From: Neobacillus sp. SuZ13
Lineage (GTDB): Bacteria > Bacillota > Bacilli > Bacillales > Cytobacillaceae
Reading direction: 5' to 3'
NCBI RefSeq assembly: GCF_030123365.1
Contig: NZ_CP126107.1
Coordinates: forward strand, 2,031,501 to 2,095,500
DNA: 64,000 nucleotides
Below, piece after piece: positions 17,545 to 26,270 of the stretch (positions within the stretch are counted from its first letter, which is position 1; each line of letters begins with the position of its first letter). The translations under genes and the position numbers were made by a program. Under the pieces are notes generated by a model. That model was not told the DNA's origin and made no database searches. It saw only the letters and a list, made by a program, of their open reading frames with translations.

Positions 17545-19035
17545 TTGTTAACAACAAAAGCCTATGAATTCTGGTTTGTAACAGGGAGTCAATTATTATA
17601 CGGAGAAGATGTACTTCGTCAAGTGGAAGTAAACTCAAGAACCATTGTTAATGGTATGGATGATGATTCTCAAGTCACCCATAAATTAATTTTTAAATCA
17701 GTATTAAAGGATTCAGATTCAATTCGCAAATTGATCCTAGAAGCAAATGCTGACCAAAATTGTGCGGGAATCATTACATGGATGCACACATTCTCGCCTT
17801 CAAAAATGTGGATTGCTGGCCTTTCTTCGCTTCAAAAACCTTATCTTCATTTAGCTACACAATTTAACCGTGATATCCCTTGGGATTCAATCGATATGGA
17901 TTTCATGAACTTGAATCAAGCAGCACATGGTGACCGTGAACATGGTTTTATTGCAGCACGTATGAATGTTAAGCGTAAAGTTGTAGTAGGGCATTGGGAA
18001 AACCCAGAAGTAAGAGAGCGTGTGGGCAGCTGGATGAGTACAGCTGTGGCGTTTGAGGAAAGCAAAAACCTTAAGATTGCGAGATTTGGTGATAATATGC
18101 GCCAAGTTGCTGTAACGGAAGGTGACAAAGTAGAAGCACAAATTAAGTTTGGCTGGACAGTTAATGGTTACGGTGTTGGTGACCTGGTTCAACGCATAAA
18201 TGATGTGACTGAACAGGAAGTGGATCAGTTAATGGCTGAATATGAACAGCAATATGATATAACTCCTGAAGGACTTACTGATGGTCCGGTTCGCGATTCC
18301 ATCCGTTATCAAGCGAGAATTGAGCTTGGCATGAAGGCATTCTTGACGGAAGGCGGCTACACAGCATTTACTACTACTTTCGAGGATTTACATGGCATCC
18401 GTCAGCTTCCTGGTTTAGCGGTACAGCGTTTAATGGAACAAGGCTATGGTTTTGCTGGTGAAGGGGATTGGAAAACGGCTGCTCTTGTAAGATTGATGAA
18501 AATTATTGCAGGCAACGATGGAACTTCCTTCATGGAAGATTATACGTATCATTTTGAGCCAGGGAATGAAATGGTTCTTGGTTCTCACATGCTTGAAGTT
18601 TGCCCAACCATCTCTGCCACTCGTCCTAAAATCGAGGTTCATCCACTTGGGATCGGCGGTAAAGAAGATCCTGCCCGAATTGTATTTGATGGAAGAGGCG
18701 GCTGCTCAGCATTGAATGCGACCATCGTAGACCTTGGACATCGTTTCCGTCTTCTTGTAAATGAAGTGGATGCTGTACAGCCAGAAAAAGACATGCCAAA
18801 TCTCCCTGTTGCCCGGGTATTATGGAAAACCCAACCATCCTTAAGTCAAGCCGTTGAAAATTGGATTCTGGCTGGAGGAGCCCACCATACTGGCTACTCT
18901 TACAAAGTAACAACTGAACAGTTGAGAGACTTTGCTGAATTGACTGGAATTGAGATGGTCGTAATTAACAACGATACTAAAACCGAATCTTTCAATAACG
19001 AATTACGTTGGAATGAAGTTATCTATCGTAAATAG
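17545..19035 (+). CDS. araA: L-arabinose isomerase
   Basis: The 496-residue, Mn-dependent cytosolic enzyme converts L-arabinose to L-ribulose. It starts at TTG 17545 with TAGGAGGAAT upstream. The N-terminus ([16 protein letters not shown]) is the AraA signature. Later motifs are [12 protein letters not shown] (near 80), [20 protein letters not shown] (near 112), the metal-ligand Glu in [16 protein letters not shown] (near 280-295), [11 protein letters not shown] (near 312) and GAHHTGYS (near 432), the expected metal-binding His. Full length and intact. It lies in an operon with araD and araB. Confidence 0.97.
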   Translation: MLTTKAYEFWFVTGSQLLYGEDVLRQVEVNSRTIVNGMDDDSQVTHKLIFKSVLKDSDSIRKLILEANADQNCAGIITWMHTFSPSKMWIAGLSSLQKPYLHLATQFNRDIPWDSIDMDFMNLNQAAHGDREHGFIAARMNVKRKVVVGHWENPEVRERVGSWMSTAVAFEESKNLKIARFGDNMRQVAVTEGDKVEAQIKFGWTVNGYGVGDLVQRINDVTEQEVDQLMAEYEQQYDITPEGLTDGPVRDSIRYQARIELGMKAFLTEGGYTAFTTTFEDLHGIRQLPGLAVQRLMEQGYGFAGEGDWKTAALVRLMKIIAGNDGTSFMEDYTYHFEPGNEMVLGSHMLEVCPTISATRPKIEVHPLGIGGKEDPARIVFDGRGGCSALNATIVDLGHRFRLLVNEVDAVQPEKDMPNLPVARVLWKTQPSLSQAVENWILAGGAHHTGYSYKVTTEQLRDFAELTGIEMVVINNDTKTESFNNELRWNEVIYRK

Positions 19036-19136
19036 TAAAAAAGTAAGATGATTTAAACAGAAATAATGAAGGAAACAAGGGCCTATTAGAGATAGTTGCC
19101 CTAATTTTCAGCTTTAAGGTTTGGGAGGGAAATAAC

Positions 19137-20732
19137 ATGAAGCTTGATATAAAAAACGCCATTCAAAGTGGAAAAACAGTTCTTGGTATTGAACTTGGTT
19201 CAACCCGAATTAAAGCTATTCTCATTGGAGAAGATAATATGCCGATCGCATCGGGCAGCCATGACTGGGAAAATAGCTATGTGCACAATATCTGGACCTA
19301 TAGCGTCGAGGATATTTGGAAGGGTGTACAAGACAGCTATCAAAAGATGACTAACGATGTGAAACAGCAATATGGTGTCACCTTACAAACTATAGGAGCA
19401 ATCGGTTTTAGTGCGATGATGCATGGCTATATGACATTCGACAAAGAGGGAGAGCTTCTGGTACCTTTTCGCACATGGCGTAACAATATTACCGAACAGG
19501 CTTCAAAAGTACTCACGGAACTGTTTAACTACCACATTCCTCAAAGATGGAGTATTGCCCATTTGTATCAGGCCATCTTGAATCAGGAAGAACATATTTC
19601 TGACATTAGCTTCCAAACAACTCTAGCTGGTTATATCCATTGGAAACTGACCGGAAATAAGGTTTTGGGTGTTGGTGAAGCATCCGGTGTATTTCCAATT
19701 GACTTGAATACGAAGAACTATAATCAGAAAATGATTGATCAATTCAATGAATTGATTGCATCTAATTTTCTGCCATGGAAACTTGAAGATATTCTACCTA
19801 ATGTTTTGGTCGCAGGTGAAAACGCCGGAGTCCTAACTGAAGAAGGAGCAAAACTATTGGATGTTACCGGAGAGCTGAGGGCTGGTATTCCACTTTGTCC
19901 GCCTGAAGGTGACGCAGGAACAGGTATGGTAGCAACAAACAGCGTAGCGAAGCGTACTGGTAATGTTTCTGCCGGAACTTCTGTTTTTGCAATGGTTGTA
20001 TTGGAAAAGGAACTGTCCAAAGTCTATTCCGAGATCGACCAAGTTACCACACCTACTGGTAACTTGGTAGCTATGGCTCATTCTAACAACTGTTCTTCAG
20101 ACTTGAATGCATGGATTGGATTGTTTGACGAATTTTCAAAAGCAATGGGTATGGAAGTTGACATGAATAAGTTGTATGGAACTCTCTATCATTTGGCTCT
20201 TCATGGAGATTCGGATTGCGGCGGTCTGCTCGCTTATGGCTATCTTTCCGGTGAACATATTACCCACTTCGAAGAAGGTCGTCCATTGTTTGTTCGTTCA
20301 GCAGATAGCAATTTCAACCTAGCCAATTTCATACGTGTTCATTTATTTACAGCATTGGGTGCGCTGAAAATTGGTATGGATATTCTTCTCAAACAAGAAG
20401 AAGTAAAACTGGATGAAATCTTAGGTCATGGCGGCATGTTTAAGACCAAAGGTGTTGGACAGAGTATCATGGCCGCTGCTCTCAATGTTCCAGTTTCCGT
20501 TATGGAAACGGCAGGAGAAGGTGGAGCATGGGGGATCGCCCTGCTTGCCTCTTATATGATTAACAAAGCGGATAATGAAAAGTTGGAAGAGTATTTAAGC
20601 CAAAAAGTATTTGCAGAAAAAGCTGGTTTGACTATGTCTCCTGATCCTAAGGATGTAGAAGGATTTGAGCATTTTATGAAACGTTATACTAAGGGACTGG
20701 CCATCCAAAGAGCAGCAATAAACGCTTCTTAA
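19137..20732 (+). CDS. araB: L-ribulokinase-type FGGY carbohydrate kinase
   Basis: The 531-residue FGGY kinase has the N-terminal phosphate-binding loop [17 protein letters not shown] (15-31), [13 protein letters not shown] (near 85) and a C-terminal actin-like ATPase half with [14 protein letters not shown] and [13 protein letters not shown]. It is shorter and divergent from B. subtilis AraB (560 residues, GVDFGT start), belonging to the clade often annotated simply as FGGY kinase or ATPase. Its place after araD-araA makes ribulokinase the likely role: L-ribulose plus ATP to L-ribulose-5-phosphate. A truncated paralogue tail lies at 52918-53034. A terminator follows at 20795. Confidence 0.85.
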   Translation: MKLDIKNAIQSGKTVLGIELGSTRIKAILIGEDNMPIASGSHDWENSYVHNIWTYSVEDIWKGVQDSYQKMTNDVKQQYGVTLQTIGAIGFSAMMHGYMTFDKEGELLVPFRTWRNNITEQASKVLTELFNYHIPQRWSIAHLYQAILNQEEHISDISFQTTLAGYIHWKLTGNKVLGVGEASGVFPIDLNTKNYNQKMIDQFNELIASNFLPWKLEDILPNVLVAGENAGVLTEEGAKLLDVTGELRAGIPLCPPEGDAGTGMVATNSVAKRTGNVSAGTSVFAMVVLEKELSKVYSEIDQVTTPTGNLVAMAHSNNCSSDLNAWIGLFDEFSKAMGMEVDMNKLYGTLYHLALHGDSDCGGLLAYGYLSGEHITHFEEGRPLFVRSADSNFNLANFIRVHLFTALGALKIGMDILLKQEEVKLDEILGHGGMFKTKGVGQSIMAAALNVPVSVMETAGEGGAWGIALLASYMINKADNEKLEEYLSQKVFAEKAGLTMSPDPKDVEGFEHFMKRYTKGLAIQRAAINAS

Positions 20733-20794
20733 ATGGAGATCATATATTTTGTTTAAACAACAAGAAATCTATTAAATTCTATAAATATGGAGGG

Positions 20795-20816
20795 TCCGCT
20801 GCAGCGGATTTTTTAT
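20795..20816 (+). terminator. Terminator of araDAB
   Basis: TCCGCTGCAGCGGA palindrome followed by TTTTTTAT. Confidence 0.85.
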
Positions 20817-20869
20817 AAAACTCCCTATAGAAATGATCGTGGATGAAATAAAATCTTATAATAATCCTC

Positions 20870-20899
20870 AAAAAGCAATGTTTTACGGCATTGCTTTTT
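20870..20899. terminator. Second hairpin after araB
   Basis: AAAAAGCAATG / CATTGCTTTTT with a short loop; symmetrical A and T tracts allow either strand. The rest of 20733-21059 shows no gene. It contains the leader of the kinase gene and lacks the paired TTATAAA element found at other arabinose promoters. Confidence 0.65.
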
Positions 20900-21059
20900 G
20901 GTATTATACTTATAATACAAATGTCTATATATCGACATAAAATGAGTAAAACTAGTATGATAACCTAGAAAATTTTATTGATAATATCTTTTTTGAAAGG
21001 GTATTCATCTTTAAAAATTAATTTTTTACTTCATAAAGAATTAACAGGAGGGATAGATC

Positions 21060-22829
21060 ATTTATTGGTTTTTTAGAAACAAATCTTTATATTTTAAGCT
21101 TATTTGTATATTTATTACAATTATCTTACTATCTATAACCATCTCAACAGCATTACCGGCTCATCAATATTCAAAGCAGATTGAACAGCAAGCGAATGAT
21201 CATACGAGGAAAGATATTGAGCAGGTGAAAAAAAATATTGAGTCTCATATTAAGGAATTAGAAAATATTACAGAGTATTTAAGCAGGACCGAAAATGTAA
21301 GCGATTTTTTGCTCGTACAAAAGTCCTCTGCGGGTCTGCAATCTAAAATAAAGAAGCAGATGAAAATGTATACGGATACACACCCTGAGATTGCTGGGGT
21401 TTTAATAGTTAATAAGTCCGACTTGTTAATTAGTAATGAAATGTCCAGAACGACAAGAGATCCTCTAACCAATGAGAGTTGGTATAAGCAAGCAGCTAAT
21501 GCTCCTTCTGTGATTCATTTGGAAAGCAGGCCAATCGGCAGGAACCTCACCACAAGTCCAAAATACAGCGCGGATGAAGTCCTTTCAGTCACCAAAGCGG
21601 TCATAAATGAAAAAACAGGTAAAGTTTTGGGAGTTATTCTGATAGATTGGAAGCTTGATACAATTAATAATGAAATCCGGAATATGGGCTTTGGTGCGCA
21701 TGGATTTGTGTATGTTATAGATGAACAGTCTCGTATAGTATATACCCCAGTTAATAAAATCGTATATCGTATAAAGGATTCTTGGTTCAATAATAGAAAA
21801 TCAGGAAGCTTTATTAAAAACATTCAAGATACTGATTTCCAAGTGATGTATGACTACTCTAAATATACAAAATGGAAGATTGTTGGAGTTTTCTCAATTA
21901 ACGAAACGCTTGCTTTTATAAAGGATATGAGATGGACTGCAGGAATAATAGCAATGGTTGTGTTAATTCTGGCCATTATTGCAGCCGCTTTTTTCACATC
22001 GTCGATTACCAGGCCTCTCGGCCAACTTAGCTCGCTAATGAAAAAAGCAGCACAAGGAGATTTGGACAATAAATTTGAGAGTAAAAATGAAGACGAAATT
22101 AAACAGCTTGGAGACAGTTTTAATAGCATGATTGAATCGATTAAAAACCTTCTCAACCTGATTAATTTGATAGAGAAACGAAAGCGTGAGGCAGAGTTAA
22201 AAGTTCTGCAAGAGCAAATTAAGCCTCATTTTCTTTACAATACATTTGATACCATTAAGTGGATGGCCATGGAATATCAAGCAAAGGACATTATGGACGT
22301 GATTGATGCGTTGACAAAACTTTTTAGGATTGGCTTGAGTAAGGGAAGAGAAAGTATAAAGGTATTAGAAGAGATCGCGCACATAGAAAGTTATCTGATT
22401 ATTCAGATGACTAGATATGAAGATAAGTTTGATTATGTTATCGACGTGCAGGAGGAAGCGAGAGAACTTTTTGTTCTCAAACTCATTTTACAACCTCTGG
22501 TAGAAAACTCGATCTATCATGCGATTAAAACCAAGAGAGGTCGAGGAAAAATATTAATTCAAGTAAAGATTATTGACAACAAGCTGTTTCTTAGTGTAAC
22601 GGATGATGGAAGTGGAATGAATCCAGAAATGATAACAAAATTAAATCAACGACTGCAAAAAACAGGGATGATAGGCGGCGAAGATTCGAGCGGATATGGA
22701 ATGTTGAATGTAAATGAAAGAATAAAGCTCTCTTTTGGAAATGACTACGGGTTAAATGTTCATAGCATAGAAAATCAAGGTACAACAGTAGAGATTTGGC
22801 ACCCAATCGTACGAGATGTGTCAAGTTGA
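21060..22829 (+). CDS. YesM-type sensor histidine kinase (first arabinose cassette), no canonical start codon
   Basis: About 589 residues if counted from ATT at 21060. A good AGGAGGG (21046-21052) sits 7 bases before it, and an in-frame TAG lies at 21054. The first ATG/GTG/TTG in frame is GTG 21225, which would discard the first membrane helix (LYFKLICIFITIILLSITIS). So the real start is probably non-canonical (ATT or ATC), or the ATG has been mutated. Domains: helix 1 (10-32), extracytoplasmic sensor (35-288), helix 2 (292-316), HAMP (318-375), His_kinase with His390 in IKPHFLYNT, HATPase (480-585; QPLVENSIYHAI, DDGSGM, GYGMLNV). The regulator and a binding-protein gene follow. It resembles AraS at 32470. 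Confidence 0.85.
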   Translation: MYWFFRNKSLYFKLICIFITIILLSITISTALPAHQYSKQIEQQANDHTRKDIEQVKKNIESHIKELENITEYLSRTENVSDFLLVQKSSAGLQSKIKKQMKMYTDTHPEIAGVLIVNKSDLLISNEMSRTTRDPLTNESWYKQAANAPSVIHLESRPIGRNLTTSPKYSADEVLSVTKAVINEKTGKVLGVILIDWKLDTINNEIRNMGFGAHGFVYVIDEQSRIVYTPVNKIVYRIKDSWFNNRKSGSFIKNIQDTDFQVMYDYSKYTKWKIVGVFSINETLAFIKDMRWTAGIIAMVVLILAIIAAAFFTSSITRPLGQLSSLMKKAAQGDLDNKFESKNEDEIKQLGDSFNSMIESIKNLLNLINLIEKRKREAELKVLQEQIKPHFLYNTFDTIKWMAMEYQAKDIMDVIDALTKLFRIGLSKGRESIKVLEEIAHIESYLIIQMTRYEDKFDYVIDVQEEARELFVLKLILQPLVENSIYHAIKTKRGRGKILIQVKIIDNKLFLSVTDDGSGMNPEMITKLNQRLQKTGMIGGEDSSGYGMLNVNERIKLSFGNDYGLNVHSIENQGTTVEIWHPIVRDVSS

Positions 22830-22858
22830 TAAGTTTTTCTTTCATTTAATAGGGGGGG

Positions 22859-24070
22859 ATGAAAGTGTTGAAATTACTTATTGCTGATGATGAACCTAAA
22901 ATTATTAGGGGTCTGAAAAAATCGCTGAATTGGGATGAATGGAATATTCAAATTGCAGGTGAGGCTCAAGATGGGGAGACTGCATATGAGTTGGCGCTGG
23001 AGGTTAAGCCTGATATTCTTTTTTTGGATATTAATATGCCTTTCCTTAATGGATTGCAATTGATTGGAAAACTGAAAAATAAACTGCCTTCATCCATTAT
23101 TATAATAATTAGTGGACATGATGAATTTTCTTACGCACAGGAGGCCCTGAGATTAAATGTTTTTGAATACTTACTAAAACCGGTTAATCCTGATGACTTG
23201 AAAAGAACTGTTACCAAAGCGGTCAACCATCTAAATGAATCTAGAAGAAGTAATCAAAGGGTCCAATGGATGAATGAACAATTGGAAGAGAATGTCGATT
23301 TGGTTAGAAACAGCTTTCTATGCAAGTGGGTTAAAGGGCAGTTAAATGAAGAAGAAATACATAAGCAGCTCCACTATTTTCAACTAGATTGGGAAAAAGT
23401 TGGGATCTTTGTAATGAAGCCTATCAGGCTAGCTGCAGAAGGAAATATCGGAGATGCTTGGGAAATGGACCTATTGTTTTTTAGCATGCAAAACATTATC
23501 GATGAATTACTCGAGGCTTTCAAGCCGCGTGTTGTCTTCCGAGATGAAAGCAATCATATCGTAGTAATGATTCCTTCGGAAGAGTTAGAACCAATGGATC
23601 TATTATGTGACCAATTTGAAGAGGTTATCGAAAAGTTGACAAGTAAAAAAATAATGATAGCCAAAAAAGTTGTAGAAAAGCCACCAACCGAAATCCCAGA
23701 TGTTTATAGTCATTTCATCAAAGAGCTTAACGAACAATCTATGATTCTGCCTGTGGTTATATTGGCTAAAAGATATATTGAGAGACACTATTATAAACAA
23801 GATTTAACCCTCCAGGAGGTAGCTCAAGAAGTTAATGTTAGTCCAAGTTATTTAAGCCGGCTTTTAAAGGAGGAATTAGGATCTTCCTTTATCGATTACT
23901 TAACCCAAGTCAGGATTCAATATGCGATTAAATTTATGGAAAACCCATCATACAAAATTTATGAAATTGCGGATAAAGTCGGTTATAACACTCAGCATTA
24001 TTTTAGTACAGCTTTTAAAAAGGTAATGGGTGTATCTCCTTCTAATTATGTTAAGGAGGCAGGGCATTAG
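22859..24070 (+). CDS. YesN/AraC-type response regulator (first arabinose cassette)
   Basis: The 403-residue regulator has a receiver (1-125; Asp10-Asp11, phospho-acceptor Asp57 in LFLDINMP, Lys in EYLLKPV) and a C-terminal AraC double-HTH (300-400: VSPSYLSRLLKEELGSSF and VGYNTQHYFSTAFKKVMGVSP). The second recognition helix is almost identical to that of AraT (34322), so the two probably read the same DNA motif. ATG 22859 follows a run of seven Gs very closely; GTG 22865 is an alternative start. The stop codon TAG shares its G with the GTG of the next gene. Confidence 0.9.
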   Translation: MKVLKLLIADDEPKIIRGLKKSLNWDEWNIQIAGEAQDGETAYELALEVKPDILFLDINMPFLNGLQLIGKLKNKLPSSIIIIISGHDEFSYAQEALRLNVFEYLLKPVNPDDLKRTVTKAVNHLNESRRSNQRVQWMNEQLEENVDLVRNSFLCKWVKGQLNEEEIHKQLHYFQLDWEKVGIFVMKPIRLAAEGNIGDAWEMDLLFFSMQNIIDELLEAFKPRVVFRDESNHIVVMIPSEELEPMDLLCDQFEEVIEKLTSKKIMIAKKVVEKPPTEIPDVYSHFIKELNEQSMILPVVILAKRYIERHYYKQDLTLQEVAQEVNVSPSYLSRLLKEELGSSFIDYLTQVRIQYAIKFMENPSYKIYEIADKVGYNTQHYFSTAFKKVMGVSPSNYVKEAGH

Positions 24071-25953
24071 TGAAAGCTGGGTTTCGGATTAAGAAAAGAT
24101 ATTGGATGGCAATTTTAGTCTTAATAATCCTTGGATGGTTTGGCTATAAAGCAGCGCATGCTTCTCACCAGTCGAATGAAGGGACAAAATTTGTTATAGG
24201 TGTGTCCCAGGCAAATTTAACTGAACCTTGGCGAGTAGCGATGAATAATGAAATTAAAAGTGAATCAGATCGATATAAAGATTTGCATGTAATTTATACT
24301 GATGCAGCTCATAGTATTGATAAACAAAAGCAAGATATTAATAAATTACTTGATTTTGGGATTGACTTGTTGATTATCTCCACTAATGATTCCAAAAGTT
24401 TAACACCTATAATCGCTAAGGTGCATAAAAAAATACCCGTTATCGTCTTAGGTCGAGCAATCGATGGGTATGATTATAGCTTATTTATTGGACCAGCCAA
24501 TGAGGTCATTGGAAGAAACGCAGGGCAATTGGTGGCAGATCTGGCTGGAGATAAAAAAGTAAATTTAGTAGAAATACAAGGACTTTCCCAATCACCTCCA
24601 GTGATTGAAAGAAGTAAGGGCTTCAAAGAAATAATCGAAAATCATCCGAATATTCACCAGGTGGATACGATAGTTGCAGATTGGAATAGAGATAAGGCCG
24701 AAGATGAGGTAATAAAGAGGCTAAAAAAGAACCGCAAAATCAATTTCGTCTTCGCACATAGTGATGCAATGGCACTTGGGGTACATAGGGCATTAGAAAA
24801 AAAGGGAATTCAAGGATTTAATATCATTGGCGTGGATGGACTAGAAGGTGATGATGGAGGACTTGATTTGGTTAGACGTAACATTTTGAAGGGGACCTTC
24901 GCCTATAGGACGGGTGGCAAAGAATCTATTCAGTATGCAATGGATCTATTGCAAGGAAAATCGGGTATTCCCAAAAAAATTCTTTTACGTGTGAATAAAA
25001 TTACGAAAGATAATGTGGACCAATATGTACAAACCAAGCAAAATACATTAAATATTTCTAAACAACAAAAAAATAGGATTGAACTAGGATTTGTACAAGT
25101 TGGTAAAGAAAGCAGCTGGCGAGCAGCCAATTCCAGCTCTATCAAAAAAGCCGCCCAAGACTTTGGAATTGAGCTTAAATTTAAAAATGCCAATCAAAGT
25201 ATGAATAATCAAATAAAAGCTATTCGGAATTTTATTCGGGAAAGGGTAGATATTATTGCGTTTTCTCCGATTGTGCAAACGGGGTATGAAGATGTTTTGA
25301 AAGAGGCAAAAATGGCTGGAATCCCTGTGATTTTGACGGACCGGGAATTGAGCCTCAAAGATGATACCCTTTGGCTGACCTCTATTGGCTCTGATTTTCA
25401 GGAAGAGGGAAGGAGAGCTGCCAGATGGCTTTTAGAACAAACCAAAGGAGTAAAAAAGAACATAAATATTGTAGAATTGCAGGGGACACCGGGTGCTTCA
25501 CCAACTGTTTATCGGAAAAAGGGATTTGAGGAGCTGCTAAGAAACCATTCGAACTATCACATCATCGCTTCTCAATCAGGGGATTTTACGAAAGAAGCAG
25601 GCAGGAGTGTCATGAAAGATTACCTGGAAAAGTATGGGGAGGAAATTCAGGTAGTTTACGCCCATAATGATGACATGGCGCTGGGAGCGATTGAGGCCAT
25701 CGAAGAGTATGGGAAAAGGCCTGGTAAAGACATTTTGATCATTTCAGTAGATGCTACAAAAGAAGCCTTTAATGCCCTGTTTGCAGGTAAGTTGAATTTG
25801 ACAGTGGAGTGTAATCCGATGTTAGGGCCTGAATTAATGAAAGTGATAATGGATTATACGGAAGGAAAAGAGATTCCGGTCAAAATCGTCACAGAGGAAG
25901 GGATTTTTAGTCAGGAGAACGCCAAACGGGATTTCATTAATCGGGCTTATTAA
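24070..25953 (+). CDS. Membrane-anchored tandem sugar-binding protein (sensor component)
   Basis: The 627-residue protein has an N-terminal membrane anchor (WMAILVLIILGWFGYKAA, 12-29) without a lipobox, then two complete Peripla_BP_4 domains: 36-335 (KFVIGVSQANLTEPWR to about VDQYVQTK) and 340-627 (IELGFVQVGKESSWR to the end). The second domain closely follows the transporter binding protein YtfQ at 44710 (VDIIAFSPIVQTG, VVYAHNDDMALGAIEAIEEYG), while the first is more diverged. It starts on the last base of the regulator stop codon, so it belongs to the kinase/regulator operon. It probably binds sugar outside the membrane and signals to the kinase, as AraP does for AraS. Two domains in one chain is unusual. 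Confidence 0.85.
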   Translation: MKAGFRIKKRYWMAILVLIILGWFGYKAAHASHQSNEGTKFVIGVSQANLTEPWRVAMNNEIKSESDRYKDLHVIYTDAAHSIDKQKQDINKLLDFGIDLLIISTNDSKSLTPIIAKVHKKIPVIVLGRAIDGYDYSLFIGPANEVIGRNAGQLVADLAGDKKVNLVEIQGLSQSPPVIERSKGFKEIIENHPNIHQVDTIVADWNRDKAEDEVIKRLKKNRKINFVFAHSDAMALGVHRALEKKGIQGFNIIGVDGLEGDDGGLDLVRRNILKGTFAYRTGGKESIQYAMDLLQGKSGIPKKILLRVNKITKDNVDQYVQTKQNTLNISKQQKNRIELGFVQVGKESSWRAANSSSIKKAAQDFGIELKFKNANQSMNNQIKAIRNFIRERVDIIAFSPIVQTGYEDVLKEAKMAGIPVILTDRELSLKDDTLWLTSIGSDFQEEGRRAARWLLEQTKGVKKNINIVELQGTPGASPTVYRKKGFEELLRNHSNYHIIASQSGDFTKEAGRSVMKDYLEKYGEEIQVVYAHNDDMALGAIEAIEEYGKRPGKDILIISVDATKEAFNALFAGKLNLTVECNPMLGPELMKVIMDYTEGKEIPVKIVTEEGIFSQENAKRDFINRAY

Positions 25954-26042
25954 GACTAGAACTAACTAGGAACAGGGATAGAAGAATTGAACATGGTTAT
26001 TGCTTATATGAACAATAATAAGCTTCATTTAAACATCTAGTG

Positions 26043-26100
26043 AATAGACCTTGAAACCACGGTAAAAGTGGTTTTAAGGTCTATTTTTCTTTTTAATATA
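26043..26100 (+). terminator. Terminator of the first sensor cassette
   Basis: AATAGACCTTGAAACCAC/GTGGTTTTAAGGTCTATT stem with a 7-base loop, then TTTTCTTTTT. A closely similar hairpin ends araEGH at 39702. Confidence 0.85.
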
Positions 26101-26162
26101 CTTAGTTAAACTAGTATGCAATTTCTACCGAAAATTTTGCAATAAAAATAATGTGTTGTATT

Positions 26163-26216
26163 TTATAAAATATCGTAGATTTTTATAAAGATTGTCTACA
26201 ACTGATTTGATATACT
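26163..26216 (+). promoter_or_regulatory. Paired TTATAAA promoter element, GH43/CBM42 gene
   Basis: Half-sites TTATAAA at 26163 and 26183 (20 bp apart), then -10 TATACT at 26211, 28 bp after the second half-site start. Proposed binding site of an AraT-type regulator (see findings). Confidence 0.7.
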
Positions 26217-26224
26217 CTCACATA

Positions 26225-26238
26225 TGAAAGCGTTTAAA
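26225..26238 (+). promoter_or_regulatory. cre-like site downstream of the 26211 promoter
   Basis: TGAAAGCGTTTAAA, 13 of 14 cre positions, just after the predicted transcription start, a usual position for CcpA repression. Confidence 0.6.
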
Positions 26239-26270
26239 TATGATCTTTTAAGGAGGTATTTCACAACCTT

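Noticed and set aside
20733..21059. Paired TTATAAA element before the first sensor kinase
   Set aside because: TTATAAT at 20910 and TTGAAAG at 20993 were tested, but no partner half-site lies 20 bp away and no -10 lies at +28.
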